Notes: generated by a model from the letters alone, not told the origin. Numbered from the stretch's first letter, positions 17,148-25,360 are shown. The stretch: DNA of 27,291 nucleotides from Dokdonella_A sp039926425 (GCF_039926425.1 NZ_JBDSWZ010000264.1:1-27291); one strand, 5' to 3'. Made by a program: numbers and translations.

Positions 17148-17402
17148 GCCGCGCCGAGCCGGAAGAAACTTCATCGCTGCTCCACGGTTGAAGCAAACCG
17201 GTGATGCACGTCGCAATCAGCGCTCCGGCAGGCGTCGCCGCGACGGCCGTATAGAGCCACTGCAGCGCCGTTTCGACAGACCGCATCGCCACGCGAGCCC
17301 GAGGAATCTGTCCGCGCCTCCGTTCCGTTCGAACCGCGCGTTCATCGCAAGAGCCGCGCGGGCGTGACAGCGGGCCAGCCGTCGCGCTACCGTGCCGCCA
17401 CG
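17148..17402 (+). other. Spacer between kinase 1 and the sigma-factor gene
   Basis: These 255 nt probably hold the promoter of the sigma/kinase pair. The start codon at 17403 has only GCCGCCACG before it, so its ribosome site is weak. A minus-strand frame with a hydrophobic stretch (17053-17292) crosses the end of kinase 1 and was rejected as a gene. No terminator-like hairpin with a T-run was found. Confidence 0.4.
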
Positions 17403-17975
17403 ATGAGCGCAGGCAACGACGGCAGCATTACGCAACTCCTCCATCAATGGGGCGACGGCGACCAACGCGCCCTCGAGCGTCTGTTGCCGCTGGTGTATGC
17501 CGATCTCCGCCGCATTGCCGGCCACCTGCTGCACGCGACTCCCGGGCACGCGACATTGCAGACGACGGCGCTGGTGCACGACGTGTTTCTTCGGCTGCTT
17601 GGAAAAGCGCCCGCCGAGTTCGCCGACAGTTCGCACTTGCTCAACGCCTCCGCGCGGATGATGCGCCAGACGCTGGTCGACCGCGCGCGCAAGGCGCACA
17701 GCGAGAAACGCGGCGGCCGCTGGATCCGCGACGAGTTCACCGAAGCGCTGGAACTGCCGATCCCCGACGGCACCGACCTGGCGGAGCTCGATCGCGCGCT
17801 GAATGATCTCGAATCGGTCCACGAGCGGATGGCCAAGGTGGTCGAGTTGCGCTATTTCGTCGGCCTGGACGTTGCCGAGGTCGCCGCGACGCTCGACATT
17901 ACCGAACGCACGGCGCGACGGGACTGGGTCGCCGCACGTGAATGGTTGAAGGATCGACTTCAACCCTGCGCCTGA
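17403..17975 (+). CDS. ECF-family RNA polymerase sigma factor, kinase-associated (ECF43-like)
   Basis: 190 residues from the ATG at 17403 (MSAGNDGS); the upstream extension of the frame is low-complexity and unlikely. Region 2 covers about 10-80 (LLHQWGDGDQRALERLLPLVY, then LVHDVFLRLL), and region 4 about 140-188 with VVELRYFVGLDVAEVAATLDITERTARRDW, a clear helix-turn-helix for -35 recognition. Where ordinary ECF factors carry an acidic DAED-type motif before the VxxVFLRL helix, this protein has HATLQTTALVHD, with threonines at 51, 54 and 55. In described ECF43 systems (EcfK/PknS in Xanthomonas, EcfP/PknT in Vibrio), a partner kinase phosphorylates a Thr in this area, supplying the missing charge. 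The stop TGA is immediately followed by an ATG of the kinase frame, so the two are one operon. No anti-sigma gene is present, which fits that model. Confidence 0.88.
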   Translation: MSAGNDGSITQLLHQWGDGDQRALERLLPLVYADLRRIAGHLLHATPGHATLQTTALVHDVFLRLLGKAPAEFADSSHLLNASARMMRQTLVDRARKAHSEKRGGRWIRDEFTEALELPIPDGTDLAELDRALNDLESVHERMAKVVELRYFVGLDVAEVAATLDITERTARRDWVAAREWLKDRLQPCA

Positions 17976-18023
17976 ATGCGCGCGCTTCAGCGTGAACACG
18001 CCGGCCTTGAGAGCAAACACACC

Positions 18024-20720
18024 ATGACAACCCGCGATGTGGACAGTGCGGCCCTTTTGATCGTGCGCGACGCGCTCGACCTCGACACGGATGCAGAACG
18101 CGAACGCCTGGTGGCAGCGCGCTGCACCGATCAACCCGAGCTGCGCGAACGCGTGCGCACGTTGCTTGCACGCATTGCGGTGGAGGATGGCGCCGACGCG
18201 ACCGTCATCGACCCTGTCGATGCGTTGATCGGAGAACGCCTGGGCGCGTTTCGCGTGGTCGAGGCGATCGGTCGCGGCGGCATGGGCGTGGTCTACCGGG
18301 GCGAGCGCGACGGCGACGATTTCGCGCAGGTCGTCGCGATCAAGCTGATCCGGCGCGGATTCGACTTCGACGATGTGCACGCGCGTTTCCTGCGCGAGCG
18401 CCGCATTCTTGCGCGACTGTCGCACCCCAATCTTGCGCGCTTCATCGATGGCGGACGCGACGGGGACGGACGGCCCTGGTTCGCGCTGGAATTCGTCGAC
18501 GGCGCGCCCATCACCCGCTGGTGCGATGCGCATCGTCTCGGAGTCCGTGAGCGCGTGCGCCTGCTGATCGAGGCTGCCGACGCGGTGCAGTACGCGCATA
18601 CGCAGCTGGTCGTGCACCGCGACCTCAAACCGGGCAACGTGCTCGTCGATTCCGCCGGTGTCGTGCGTCTGCTCGATTTCGGGGTCGCCGGATTGCTCGC
18701 TGGCGACAGTGCCGCCGACAGTCTGCCGAGCACGATCAGCCAGCGCCACGCCATCACGCCGGAGTACGCCGCGCCGGAACAGTTCGGCGGCGACGATGTG
18801 GGCGTTGCTGCGGATGTCTATGCGCTCGGCGTGATCCTGCACGAGCTGGTCAGTGGTTCGCTGCCGTATGCGCTCGACCGGCGCGATGCGGCAGCGGCCG
18901 AGCGCATCGTTCGCCAGACGCCGCCGCAGATGCTTTCCAACGCCGTGCGCGACGACGATGCCGGAAGAAAGCAGCTCGCACTGCTCGGTGTGTCTTTGCA
19001 GGGGTATCGCAGCGACGTGCGCGGCGATCTGTCGAGAATCGCGGAAAAGGCGCTGGCGAAGGAGCCGGCCCGCCGCTACGCAACCGTGCAGGCGTTTGCC
19101 GAAGATCTCGCACGCTGGCTGGCAGGCGACCCGGTGCGCGTTTCGGGCAACAGCGTGCGCTACCGGCTGGGCAAGTTCGTTTTGCGCAACCGTCTGCTGC
19201 TCGCCATCGCGGGTGTCGGCGTCCTCGCCATCGTCATCGGGATCGCCGCCACCGTTTGGCAGGCACGCAAAGCGACCCGGGCAGCGGCCGATGCGACCGC
19301 GCAGGCGACGCGCGCCACCGCTGCACGCGACTTCCTTGCATCGCTGCTTGGAAAGGCGTCGCCGGAAGAACAGGGCAGCGCGACGACCACGGTGCGCGAG
19401 GTCCTCGATCGTGCTCGCCAGCGCATTGCCGGCGAACTCGTCGCGCAGCCGGGTCTTCGTGTCGAAATGTCGACGCTGATCGGGCGCACGTACAATGACC
19501 TGGCGCAGTACGACGATGCCCTGCCCTTGCTTGCCGATGCCGTCGCGATTGCCGACAGCGACCCCACGATTGCGGTACTCACGCGTGCAGACGCGCACGC
19601 CGAGTACGCATCGGCGTTGTTCCTCGGGGATGCGGCGAAGGACGCCGAAGCACACGCGAGAATCGCGATCGATCTGTTGCGCAAACAGGGCGCGGGTCAA
19701 GCGCTGGCCGGTCCACTCGATACGCTCGGCGCCACGCTCTACATGCAGGGCCGCCATGCCGAAGGACTGCTCGCCCAGCAGGAGGCGACCCACGTGGTCG
19801 GAGAATATGCCGGAGCCGACAGTGAGGCCTATGCGGCAGAACTCGTCGAGCTGAGCTATCCGCTCGCTGCCGCCGAGCGCTATGACGAGGCGGTCACCGC
19901 GGCGAAGCGCGCGCTCGCCATTCTCGACCAGCGCTATCCGGATGGACGCCATCCGTCTGTTTCGCGGGCGCTGTGGGCGATCGGCAACACGCTTTCCAGC
20001 GCCGATCGCGATGCCGAGGCAATTGCATACCTCGAACGGGCGAAAAACCTCGTCGCAGCGATCTACGGCAAGGACGGTCTGAAGATGATGCGGGCCGAGC
20101 AACTCCTGGGCGTCGGCGAACTGGAAACCGGGAACCTCGCCGGCGCGACCGCCCATCTGGCGGACGCCGAACGCCTGCTCGCAGCGCACGGGCCGGATCA
20201 TCCGCTACGTGCGCTGGGACTGGGCTATCTCGGCAGCAGCCTGCTACGCAGCGGCGATGCGGTTGCGGCGGAACAGACCCTGCGCAGCGGACTCGATCTC
20301 GCGCTCGCCGGCGAGCGTGCCGACCTTGCCGACAGCATTCGCATCAACCTCGCCCGCTCGCTCACCGCACAGCGGAAACCGGCGGCAGCCCTCGCGCTGC
20401 TCGACGATGTGGAGCCCCGATTGCGTGCGCAGTCGTCCAGGCGCCTGCCGGCCGCGTTGATTGCGCGCTCCGAAGCGCTGCGCAGTGCCGGCAACTGGCG
20501 CGGGTGCGCGGCACCCCTCAAGGAGGCGACCGCGATGTCCGCCACGTCGGGGCGTACGGTTCGAATCAACCTGGCAATCGAGCAAGCACGCGTCGCTGCC
20601 GCGGAAGGAAACGTTGCCGAACGACAGCGTCATGCCGAACGCGCATTGCAACTGCTGGCGGAGAGCGGCGCACAGCGGGCACCGGAGTTTGGCGAAGCAC
20701 AGGCGCTTGCGCGCAACTGA
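18024..20720 (+). CDS. Membrane Ser/Thr protein kinase with TPR-like extracytoplasmic region (intact catalytic motifs)
   Basis: 898 residues from the ATG at 18024, chosen because it lines up with the start of the paralogous kinase and has GAGAG upstream; an in-frame ATG at 17976, directly after the sigma stop, would add 16 residues. Kinase domain about 73-370: IGRGGMGVVY (82-91), Lys107, HRDLKPGN (198-205, with Asn205), DFG (218-220), EYAAPEQFGG. A membrane helix (about 391-412) is flanked by basic residues. The C-terminal half is TPR-like (YDDALPLLADAVAIADSD, DAEAIAYLERAKNLVAAIYG, GDAVAAEQTLRSGLDLALAG) and likely lies outside the cytoplasm. This is the probable activating kinase for the adjacent sigma factor, sensing an envelope signal. 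It is close to kinase 1 in both protein and DNA in the kinase domain, indicating duplication. Confidence 0.93.
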   Translation: MTTRDVDSAALLIVRDALDLDTDAERERLVAARCTDQPELRERVRTLLARIAVEDGADATVIDPVDALIGERLGAFRVVEAIGRGGMGVVYRGERDGDDFAQVVAIKLIRRGFDFDDVHARFLRERRILARLSHPNLARFIDGGRDGDGRPWFALEFVDGAPITRWCDAHRLGVRERVRLLIEAADAVQYAHTQLVVHRDLKPGNVLVDSAGVVRLLDFGVAGLLAGDSAADSLPSTISQRHAITPEYAAPEQFGGDDVGVAADVYALGVILHELVSGSLPYALDRRDAAAAERIVRQTPPQMLSNAVRDDDAGRKQLALLGVSLQGYRSDVRGDLSRIAEKALAKEPARRYATVQAFAEDLARWLAGDPVRVSGNSVRYRLGKFVLRNRLLLAIAGVGVLAIVIGIAATVWQARKATRAAADATAQATRATAARDFLASLLGKASPEEQGSATTTVREVLDRARQRIAGELVAQPGLRVEMSTLIGRTYNDLAQYDDALPLLADAVAIADSDPTIAVLTRADAHAEYASALFLGDAAKDAEAHARIAIDLLRKQGAGQALAGPLDTLGATLYMQGRHAEGLLAQQEATHVVGEYAGADSEAYAAELVELSYPLAAAERYDEAVTAAKRALAILDQRYPDGRHPSVSRALWAIGNTLSSADRDAEAIAYLERAKNLVAAIYGKDGLKMMRAEQLLGVGELETGNLAGATAHLADAERLLAAHGPDHPLRALGLGYLGSSLLRSGDAVAAEQTLRSGLDLALAGERADLADSIRINLARSLTAQRKPAAALALLDDVEPRLRAQSSRRLPAALIARSEALRSAGNWRGCAAPLKEATAMSATSGRTVRINLAIEQARVAAAEGNVAERQRHAERALQLLAESGAQRAPEFGEAQALARN

Positions 20721-20752
20721 CCTTTCGCGTGTGTGAACCCGATGATGGATCG

Positions 20753-20784
20753 ATCCTCGCGACGCACATCTGCGTCGCGAGGAT
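20753..20784. terminator. Perfect 14-bp hairpin between convergent kinase 2 and rhlB genes
   Basis: The stem ATCCTCGCGACGCA (20753-20766) pairs perfectly with 20771-20784 around a CATC loop, and a G-T pair can extend it by one. It lies 32 nt after the kinase stop and 8 nt after the rhlB stop on the other strand, the usual place for a bidirectional terminator. There is no T-run on either side, so it may stop or protect transcripts with help from Rho or exonucleases instead of acting as a classic intrinsic terminator. Confidence 0.6.
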
Positions 20785-20792
20785 TGCTGCGT

Positions 20793-22550
20793 TCAGCGCG
20801 GCGTGAACAACCGCGCGATGCGGCGGAAAAAACCCGGCTTCGGAGGCTGCGAGGTTGAAGGCGGCGGCGGAACGATGGGCGTTTCGTTGCGCGGCGCGTG
20901 TTCGCGACGCGGCTTGCGTTCGGATTTGGCGCGCACGGGCAACGCGTTCGCGTCCGTTGCAGCTGCAACCGCACCTGACGTCGGAGTTGCTTCCTCGCCT
21001 TCGCGACGGGTCCGGCCACGACCGCCCCGGCGACGGCGTTTGCGCGGCGCATCCCCGGCGACCAGCGGATCGACGCCCTCCGCTGCGGGCACGGGCATGG
21101 CGAGAACGGGTGCTGCCGGAGTTGCCTCGGGCATCGGCGCGACGCGTGGCGGACGCGCTGTGCTGGTGGCGGTGGCGGCGCGCGGCGGACGGGTGCGTTC
21201 ACCGCTGCGTTCACCGCCAGCTGCACTGCGTGAGCGCGGGCCGCGCGACATCGCGGATGACGACTTTCCGGGCGGACTTTTCGGCGGCGCGCCGGCGGTG
21301 TTGCGGGCATCGTCGGCGGCATCGTCGGCATCGCCATCGGCGGATGCAAGCGGCGTCGCGCGCGGACGCGCCGGGGGAGCGATGAGCATGTCGGGGCTGA
21401 TCGACGCGGTCGGAATCTTCTGCTCGATGTACGCCTCGATATCCGGCAGACCCATCGCATAAAGATCGCAGGCGAAGCTGATTGCATCGCCCTCGGCACC
21501 CAGGCGTGCGGTGCGTCCGATGCGGTGGACGTAGTCTTCGGCGTCGTGCGGCAGGTCGTAATTGAACACGTGGCTGACATCGGAAATGTGCAGGCCGCGC
21601 GCAGCGACGTCGGTCGCGACGAGCAGTTCGATCTCGCCCTTCTGGAACTTCGCGAGCAAGCGCTCGCGCTTCGCCTGCGGCACGTCGCCCGAGAGCGTCG
21701 CGACCAGAAAACCCTGGCGTTCGAGCGCGCGCGTGACCTTCTCCGCGGCGATCTTCGTGTTGACGAAGATGATGCTGCGGTGCGCGTCGATCTTCGACAA
21801 CAGATGCAGCAGCAGCGGCTGCTTCTCTTCCTTTGCGGGGAAGTACACGATCTGCCGAACCCGGTCGGCGGTGATCGTTTCCGTCTCGACCTCGAGCTTC
21901 TCCGGGCTGTTCATGTGGTCGTACGCGAGTTCGAGCACGCGATGGCTGAGCGTCGCGGAGAACAACATGCCCTGGCGCTGTTCGCGCGGCGGCATGCGAC
22001 GGAACAGGAAACGGATGTCCTTGATGAAGCCGAGGTCGAACATGCGGTCGGCTTCGTCGATGACGACCGCTTCGATCGAGTTGAACGAAAACACGTGCTG
22101 CTTGAGGTAATCGATCAACCGCCCGGGCGTCGCGATGATCAGGTCGCAGCCGGCTTTGAGCAGTTCGCGCTGTTTGTCGTAGTCGACGCCGCCGTAGATC
22201 AGTGCCGAACGAAGGCCGGTGTCGCGGCCGATGTTGCGGAAGTCCTTGTCGATCTGGATCGCCAGTTCCCGTGTCGGCGCAATGATGATCGCGCGCGGAT
22301 CGCTGAGCTTGCGGTCGATCGCGGCAGGCTGGGTGAGCAGCCGGTTGAGAACGGCGACGAGGAACGCGGCGGTCTTTCCGGTGCCGGTCTGCGCCTGTCC
22401 CGCGACGTCGCGTCCGGACAATGCGATCGGCAGGGTGAGTGCCTGGATCGGTGTGCAGCGGGTGAAGCCTGCGGCGTGCAGGCCGGAGAGGACGTGCGGA
22501 TGCAGGTCGAAACTCTCGAAGGTGATATCGGTGATTGCGTGCTGAGCCAT
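20793..22550 (-). CDS. rhlB: DEAD-box ATP-dependent RNA helicase RhlB
   Basis: 585 residues from the ATG at 22550 (MAQHAITDITF), after a weak purine-rich ribosome site; the frame upstream is out of register with any known RhlB start. Motifs: Q-motif FESFDLHPHV...CTPIQ (11-36), I AQTGTGKT (53-60), Ia PTRELA (92-97), II DEAD (165-168), III SAT (198-200), IV-V IFVNTK and VATDVAARGL (311-320), VI HRIGRTAR (342-349). After about residue 390 comes a disordered tail of some 195 residues, rich in Ala/Pro/Ser/Arg with KRRRRGGRGR and a basic amphipathic end PGFFRRIARLF. E. coli RhlB is about 420 residues; a long tail is as I recall for xanthomonads. RhlB unwinds mRNA for RNase E/PNPase decay. Position divergent from trxA-rho matches the gammaproteobacterial order and supports the symbol. 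Confidence 0.93.
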   Translation of the reverse strand: MAQHAITDITFESFDLHPHVLSGLHAAGFTRCTPIQALTLPIALSGRDVAGQAQTGTGKTAAFLVAVLNRLLTQPAAIDRKLSDPRAIIIAPTRELAIQIDKDFRNIGRDTGLRSALIYGGVDYDKQRELLKAGCDLIIATPGRLIDYLKQHVFSFNSIEAVVIDEADRMFDLGFIKDIRFLFRRMPPREQRQGMLFSATLSHRVLELAYDHMNSPEKLEVETETITADRVRQIVYFPAKEEKQPLLLHLLSKIDAHRSIIFVNTKIAAEKVTRALERQGFLVATLSGDVPQAKRERLLAKFQKGEIELLVATDVAARGLHISDVSHVFNYDLPHDAEDYVHRIGRTARLGAEGDAISFACDLYAMGLPDIEAYIEQKIPTASISPDMLIAPPARPRATPLASADGDADDAADDARNTAGAPPKSPPGKSSSAMSRGPRSRSAAGGERSGERTRPPRAATATSTARPPRVAPMPEATPAAPVLAMPVPAAEGVDPLVAGDAPRKRRRRGGRGRTRREGEEATPTSGAVAAATDANALPVRAKSERKPRREHAPRNETPIVPPPPSTSQPPKPGFFRRIARLFTPR

Positions 22551-22847
22551 TAAGGAGTCTTTCTCGTGGCGTAGGGCGTTGCGGACAAGGCCGAACGCAC
22601 GGGGGCGGCGCCGAAAACGGGCGCTCGGAGCGGTACACGGGACAGGCCTTGCGGAGCTGGCGCGGCGCGGCTGTTGCAAAGCGCGTCCGCGTCCCCAACT
22701 TGCGCAGGATGGGCGTTTGAGCTGAAATGACCCGGGCTTTCCCGACCCTTTCTGCTTCGCCTGAACCGCTGAAACCGCGTGAGTGTAGCGGAAGCCCGCC
22801 CCGGGCGCGCGCTTGCCTCGCAACCCGTCCTTTTTTGGAGAATGCCC
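22551..22847. other. Divergent rhlB-trxA intergenic region
   Basis: These 297 nt hold promoters for rhlB (minus) and trxA-rho (plus), and probably a long rhlB leader. The trxA ribosome site is GGAG at 22837-22840, just after a run of six T. I see no convincing -10/-35 hexamers in this GC-rich stretch. Several GC-rich self-complementary tracts (CCCGGGC near 22732, CCCCGGGCGCGCGC near 22799) could form structure, but no defined RNA family was recognised. Confidence 0.4.
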
Positions 22848-23177
22848 GTGAGCGAACACGTTTCGCACGTCAGTGACGACCAGTTCGAAGAACAGGTCCT
22901 CAAGTCCACCGAACCGGTGCTCGTCGATTTCTGGGCCGAATGGTGTGGTCCGTGCAAGATGATTTCACCGATGATCGATGACCTTGCCGCCTCCTATCAA
23001 GGCAAGCTGAAAGTCGCCAAGATCAACATCGACCAGAACCAGAAGACCCCGCGCAACTACAACGTGCGTGGCATCCCCACCTTGATGATCTTCAAGGACG
23101 GAAAGGTCGAAGCCACGCAGATCGGCGCGGTCAGCAAGACGCAGCTGACACAGATCATCGACAAGGCGATTGCCTGA
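22848..23177 (+). CDS. trxA: Thioredoxin TrxA
   Basis: 109 residues. The start is taken as GTG 22848: the GGAG at 22837-22840 is 7 nt from it but only 1 nt from the ATG at 22842, and a GTG start gives MSEHVSHVSDDQF, which lines up residue for residue with E. coli TrxA. The active site WCGPCK sits in VDFWAEWCGPCKMISPM (about 25-41), and the cis-Pro loop is GIPTLMIF. The protein is the cytoplasmic dithiol reductant for ribonucleotide reductase, methionine sulfoxide reductase and others, recycled by thioredoxin reductase. Rho follows 221 nt downstream on the same strand, as in E. coli. Nothing is unusual beyond the non-ATG start. Confidence 0.96.
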   Translation: MSEHVSHVSDDQFEEQVLKSTEPVLVDFWAEWCGPCKMISPMIDDLAASYQGKLKVAKINIDQNQKTPRNYNVRGIPTLMIFKDGKVEATQIGAVSKTQLTQIIDKAIA

Positions 23178-23398
23178 GCGTCGGGATGGGGCAGCGGGGA
23201 TTCGTTCGAGCGGCGTGAATGCCTTTGTCGCTGTGCAGTTCCCGATGCCCGATTCCCACTCCCGTCCAAAGCTGGACGCCCCAGACGCGACAGTGCTACC
23301 GTAGGTCCAAGCGCCCGGAGCCAAGCTGCTCCCGCCCGCTTCTTCTCCGATGTTTCACATCCCTCCGTTCCATCAACGGCGCCCAGCGAGGATTGCCC
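23178..23398 (+). other. trxA-rho spacer / rho leader
   Basis: This 221-nt region carries no gene and probably corresponds to the rho leader, which in E. coli is a site of Rho autoregulation. It contains C-rich, relatively G-poor tracts (for example 23246-23266 and 23355-23381) that would suit Rho loading, but no defined hairpin terminator. The rho ribosome site GAGGA is at 23388-23392. Confidence 0.35.
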
Positions 23399-25087
23399 GT
23401 GTCCGAAAACGAAACGAATGAAGGTGGCCCCGGCGCCGCCGCCGAAGGCCGTCCCGAGCCGCGGCAGAAAACTCCGCGTGGTCAGTCGGCCGCTGTCCAG
23501 AAGGACGCTCCGCCTCCGCAGGTCGAGACCCAACAGCCCGCGCACAGCGAGTCGCACAACGATTCACACAATGAACAGCAGGTGTCGTCGGGCCATGAAA
23601 ATGCCGATGGCAACCATGCCGATCCGCAGCAGTCCGGCCAGCCACAGAATGGGCAGGGACCGAACGGCGGCGGACAGGGCCAGCAGGCGCGGCGCGGACG
23701 ACGCGATCGTCGTGGCGGCCGCAACAACAATCCACAAGGCGGCGGTGGCGGCGGCGGGCAGAACGCCAACGCAAACTTTGACGAGGAAGACGATTCCCGC
23801 AACGGCGGTGGCAATGGTCCGCTGATCGATCTCAATGATCTCAAGCGCAAGACCGCGGCCGAACTGCTGGTGTTCGCCGAAACGCTGGGCGTGCAGGAAG
23901 GCGTCGCCCGCGCACGCAAGCAGGACATCGTCTTCTTCATCCTGAAGGCGCACGCGCGTGCCGGCGGCGGCATCTACGGCGAAGGCGTACTGGAGATCCT
24001 GCAGGACGGCTTCGGCTTCCTGCGCGGGTTCGACGCGTCGTATCTCGCCGGCCCCGACGACGTGTACGTCTCGCCCAGCCAGATCCGCCGCTTCAACCTG
24101 CGCACCGGCGACTACATCACCGGGCGCATCCGTCCGCCGAAGGAAGGCGAGCGCTACTTTGCGCTGCTCAAGGTCGACCACATCAACGGCGAGCCGCCGG
24201 AGATGTCCAAGAACAAGGTGCTGTTCGAAAACCTCACCCCGCTGTTTCCGCGCAAGTCGTTCCATCTGGAACGCGGCAACGGATCGAGCGAGGACATTAC
24301 CGGCCGCATCCTCGACCTCGTTGCGCCGATCGGCCGCGGCCAGCGCGGGCTGATCGTCTCGCAGCCGAAAGCCGGCAAGACGATGATGCTGCAGAACGTC
24401 GCCCAGGCGATCGTGCACAACCATCCGGATGCGCACCTGATCATCCTGCTGATCGACGAGCGTCCGGAAGAAGTCACCGAGATGCAGCGCGGCGTGCGCG
24501 CGGAAGTCGTTGCGTCGACGTTCGATGAGCCGGCAGTGCGTCACGTGCAGGTCGCCGAGATGGTGATCGAGCGCGCCAAGCGCCTCGTTGAGCACAAGAA
24601 GGACGTGATCATCCTGCTCGACTCGATCACGCGTCTTGCACGCGCCTACAACACCGTGGTGCCGAGTTCGGGCAAGGTGTTGACCGGCGGTGTGGATGCG
24701 AATGCGCTTCAGCGTCCGAAGCGGTTTTTCGGCGCCGCGCGCAACGTCGAGGAAGGCGGTTCGCTGACCATCATCGCGACTGCACTGGTCGAGACCGGGT
24801 CGAAGATGGACGAGGTGATCTACGAGGAGTTCAAGGGCACCGGCAACATGGAAGTGCACCTCAGCCGTCGCATTTCCGAGAAGCGCGTCTATCCGTCGAT
24901 CGACATCAACCGCTCCGGCACGCGTCGCGAAGAGTTGCTGATCGATCCGGACCAACTGCAGAAGATCTGGATCCTGCGCAAGCTCCTGCATCCGATGGAT
25001 GAACTGGCCGCAATGGAATTCATGCTCGACAAGATGAAGAACACGAAGTCGAACGACGAGTTTTTCGGCTCGATGAAACGCGGTTGA
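23399..25087 (+). CDS. rho: Transcription termination factor Rho with long N-terminal low-complexity extension
   Basis: 562 residues from the GTG at 23399, with GAGGA 6 nt upstream; the frame before it has no ribosome site. From LIDLNDLKRKTAAEL (about 142) the protein aligns with the very start of E. coli Rho, so residues 1-141 are an extension rich in Gln, Asn, Gly, His and Arg, including ARRGRRDRRGGRNNN and seven consecutive Gly. The core is complete: RNA-binding domain (QDGFGFLRG, YVSPSQIRRFNLRTGD), Walker A PKAGKT, Walker B VIILLDS, Q-loop and R-loop (VLTGGVDANAL, EEFKGTGNMEVHLSR) and MKRG end. Rho is the hexameric helicase that ends transcription of untranslated RNA. The extension should be disordered and may bind RNA through its Arg/Gly patch. 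Gene order supports the symbol. Confidence 0.97.
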   Translation: MSENETNEGGPGAAAEGRPEPRQKTPRGQSAAVQKDAPPPQVETQQPAHSESHNDSHNEQQVSSGHENADGNHADPQQSGQPQNGQGPNGGGQGQQARRGRRDRRGGRNNNPQGGGGGGGQNANANFDEEDDSRNGGGNGPLIDLNDLKRKTAAELLVFAETLGVQEGVARARKQDIVFFILKAHARAGGGIYGEGVLEILQDGFGFLRGFDASYLAGPDDVYVSPSQIRRFNLRTGDYITGRIRPPKEGERYFALLKVDHINGEPPEMSKNKVLFENLTPLFPRKSFHLERGNGSSEDITGRILDLVAPIGRGQRGLIVSQPKAGKTMMLQNVAQAIVHNHPDAHLIILLIDERPEEVTEMQRGVRAEVVASTFDEPAVRHVQVAEMVIERAKRLVEHKKDVIILLDSITRLARAYNTVVPSSGKVLTGGVDANALQRPKRFFGAARNVEEGGSLTIIATALVETGSKMDEVIYEEFKGTGNMEVHLSRRISEKRVYPSIDINRSGTRREELLIDPDQLQKIWILRKLLHPMDELAAMEFMLDKMKNTKSNDEFFGSMKRG

Positions 25088-25282
25088 CGCGACCGATGGC
25101 TGGCGGCGGGGATACGTCCAGCCTGCGGTGGGCGATCGGTTGAGTCGTTTGGATTTGAATGGATGGCGCGGGCGGGCAATATGCCGCACCCGCGCGAAAG
25201 CGTTCTGAAAGCTACGGCGATTAGTCTCACTCCGCGGTTCGGCTTCGAGGTTCTCCCCAACCTCCTTCCCCAGCCACCGCCC
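25088..25282. other. Non-coding stretch between rho stop and the intrinsic terminator
   Basis: These 195 nt hold no supportable gene. A moderate hairpin is visible at 25166-25195 (GCGCGGG pairing with CCCGCGC, an inner GGC/GCC, AATAT loop) without a T-run. The final 60 nt before the terminator are pyrimidine-rich. It could be a long rho 3' UTR or hide a small RNA ending at the terminator. Confidence 0.35.
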
Positions 25283-25319
25283 ATCGGCCCGCCTCTCCCC
25301 AGGCGGGCCGATCCTTTTT
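25283..25319 (+). terminator. Rho-independent terminator downstream of rho
   Basis: A perfect 12-bp stem (ATCGGCCCGCCT at 25283-25294 with 25301-25312), loop CTCCCC, followed after CC by five T. On the minus strand no T-run follows, so it works for plus-strand transcripts, ending the trxA-rho unit or a separate small RNA. It sits 42 nt from the end of the converging patatin-like gene. Confidence 0.9.
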
Positions 25320-25360
25320 CCGGATGCGCTTTTTCTTGAACGCGTTCGCGCGGGCGCTGC

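Noticed and set aside
17053..17292. Minus-strand 79-codon frame with a hydrophobic stretch between kinase 1 and the sigma gene
   Set aside because: It overlaps the end of kinase 1 on the opposite strand, lacks a convincing ribosome site, and the rest of the product is low-complexity.
17217..20201. A 994-codon open frame on the minus strand across the sigma factor and kinase 2
   Set aside because: It is an antisense shadow of GC-rich coding sequence; the plus-strand frames have clear sigma and kinase motifs, while this frame has Arg/His/Gln-rich text with no domain.
25155..25182. TTGAAT-16 nt-CAATAT as a promoter for a small RNA after rho
   Set aside because: Matches to the sigma-70 consensus are too poor, especially at -10, to list as a feature.
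25166..25195. GC-rich hairpin after rho as a terminator
   Set aside because: The stem is interrupted and no T-run follows; the true intrinsic terminator is at 25283-25319.
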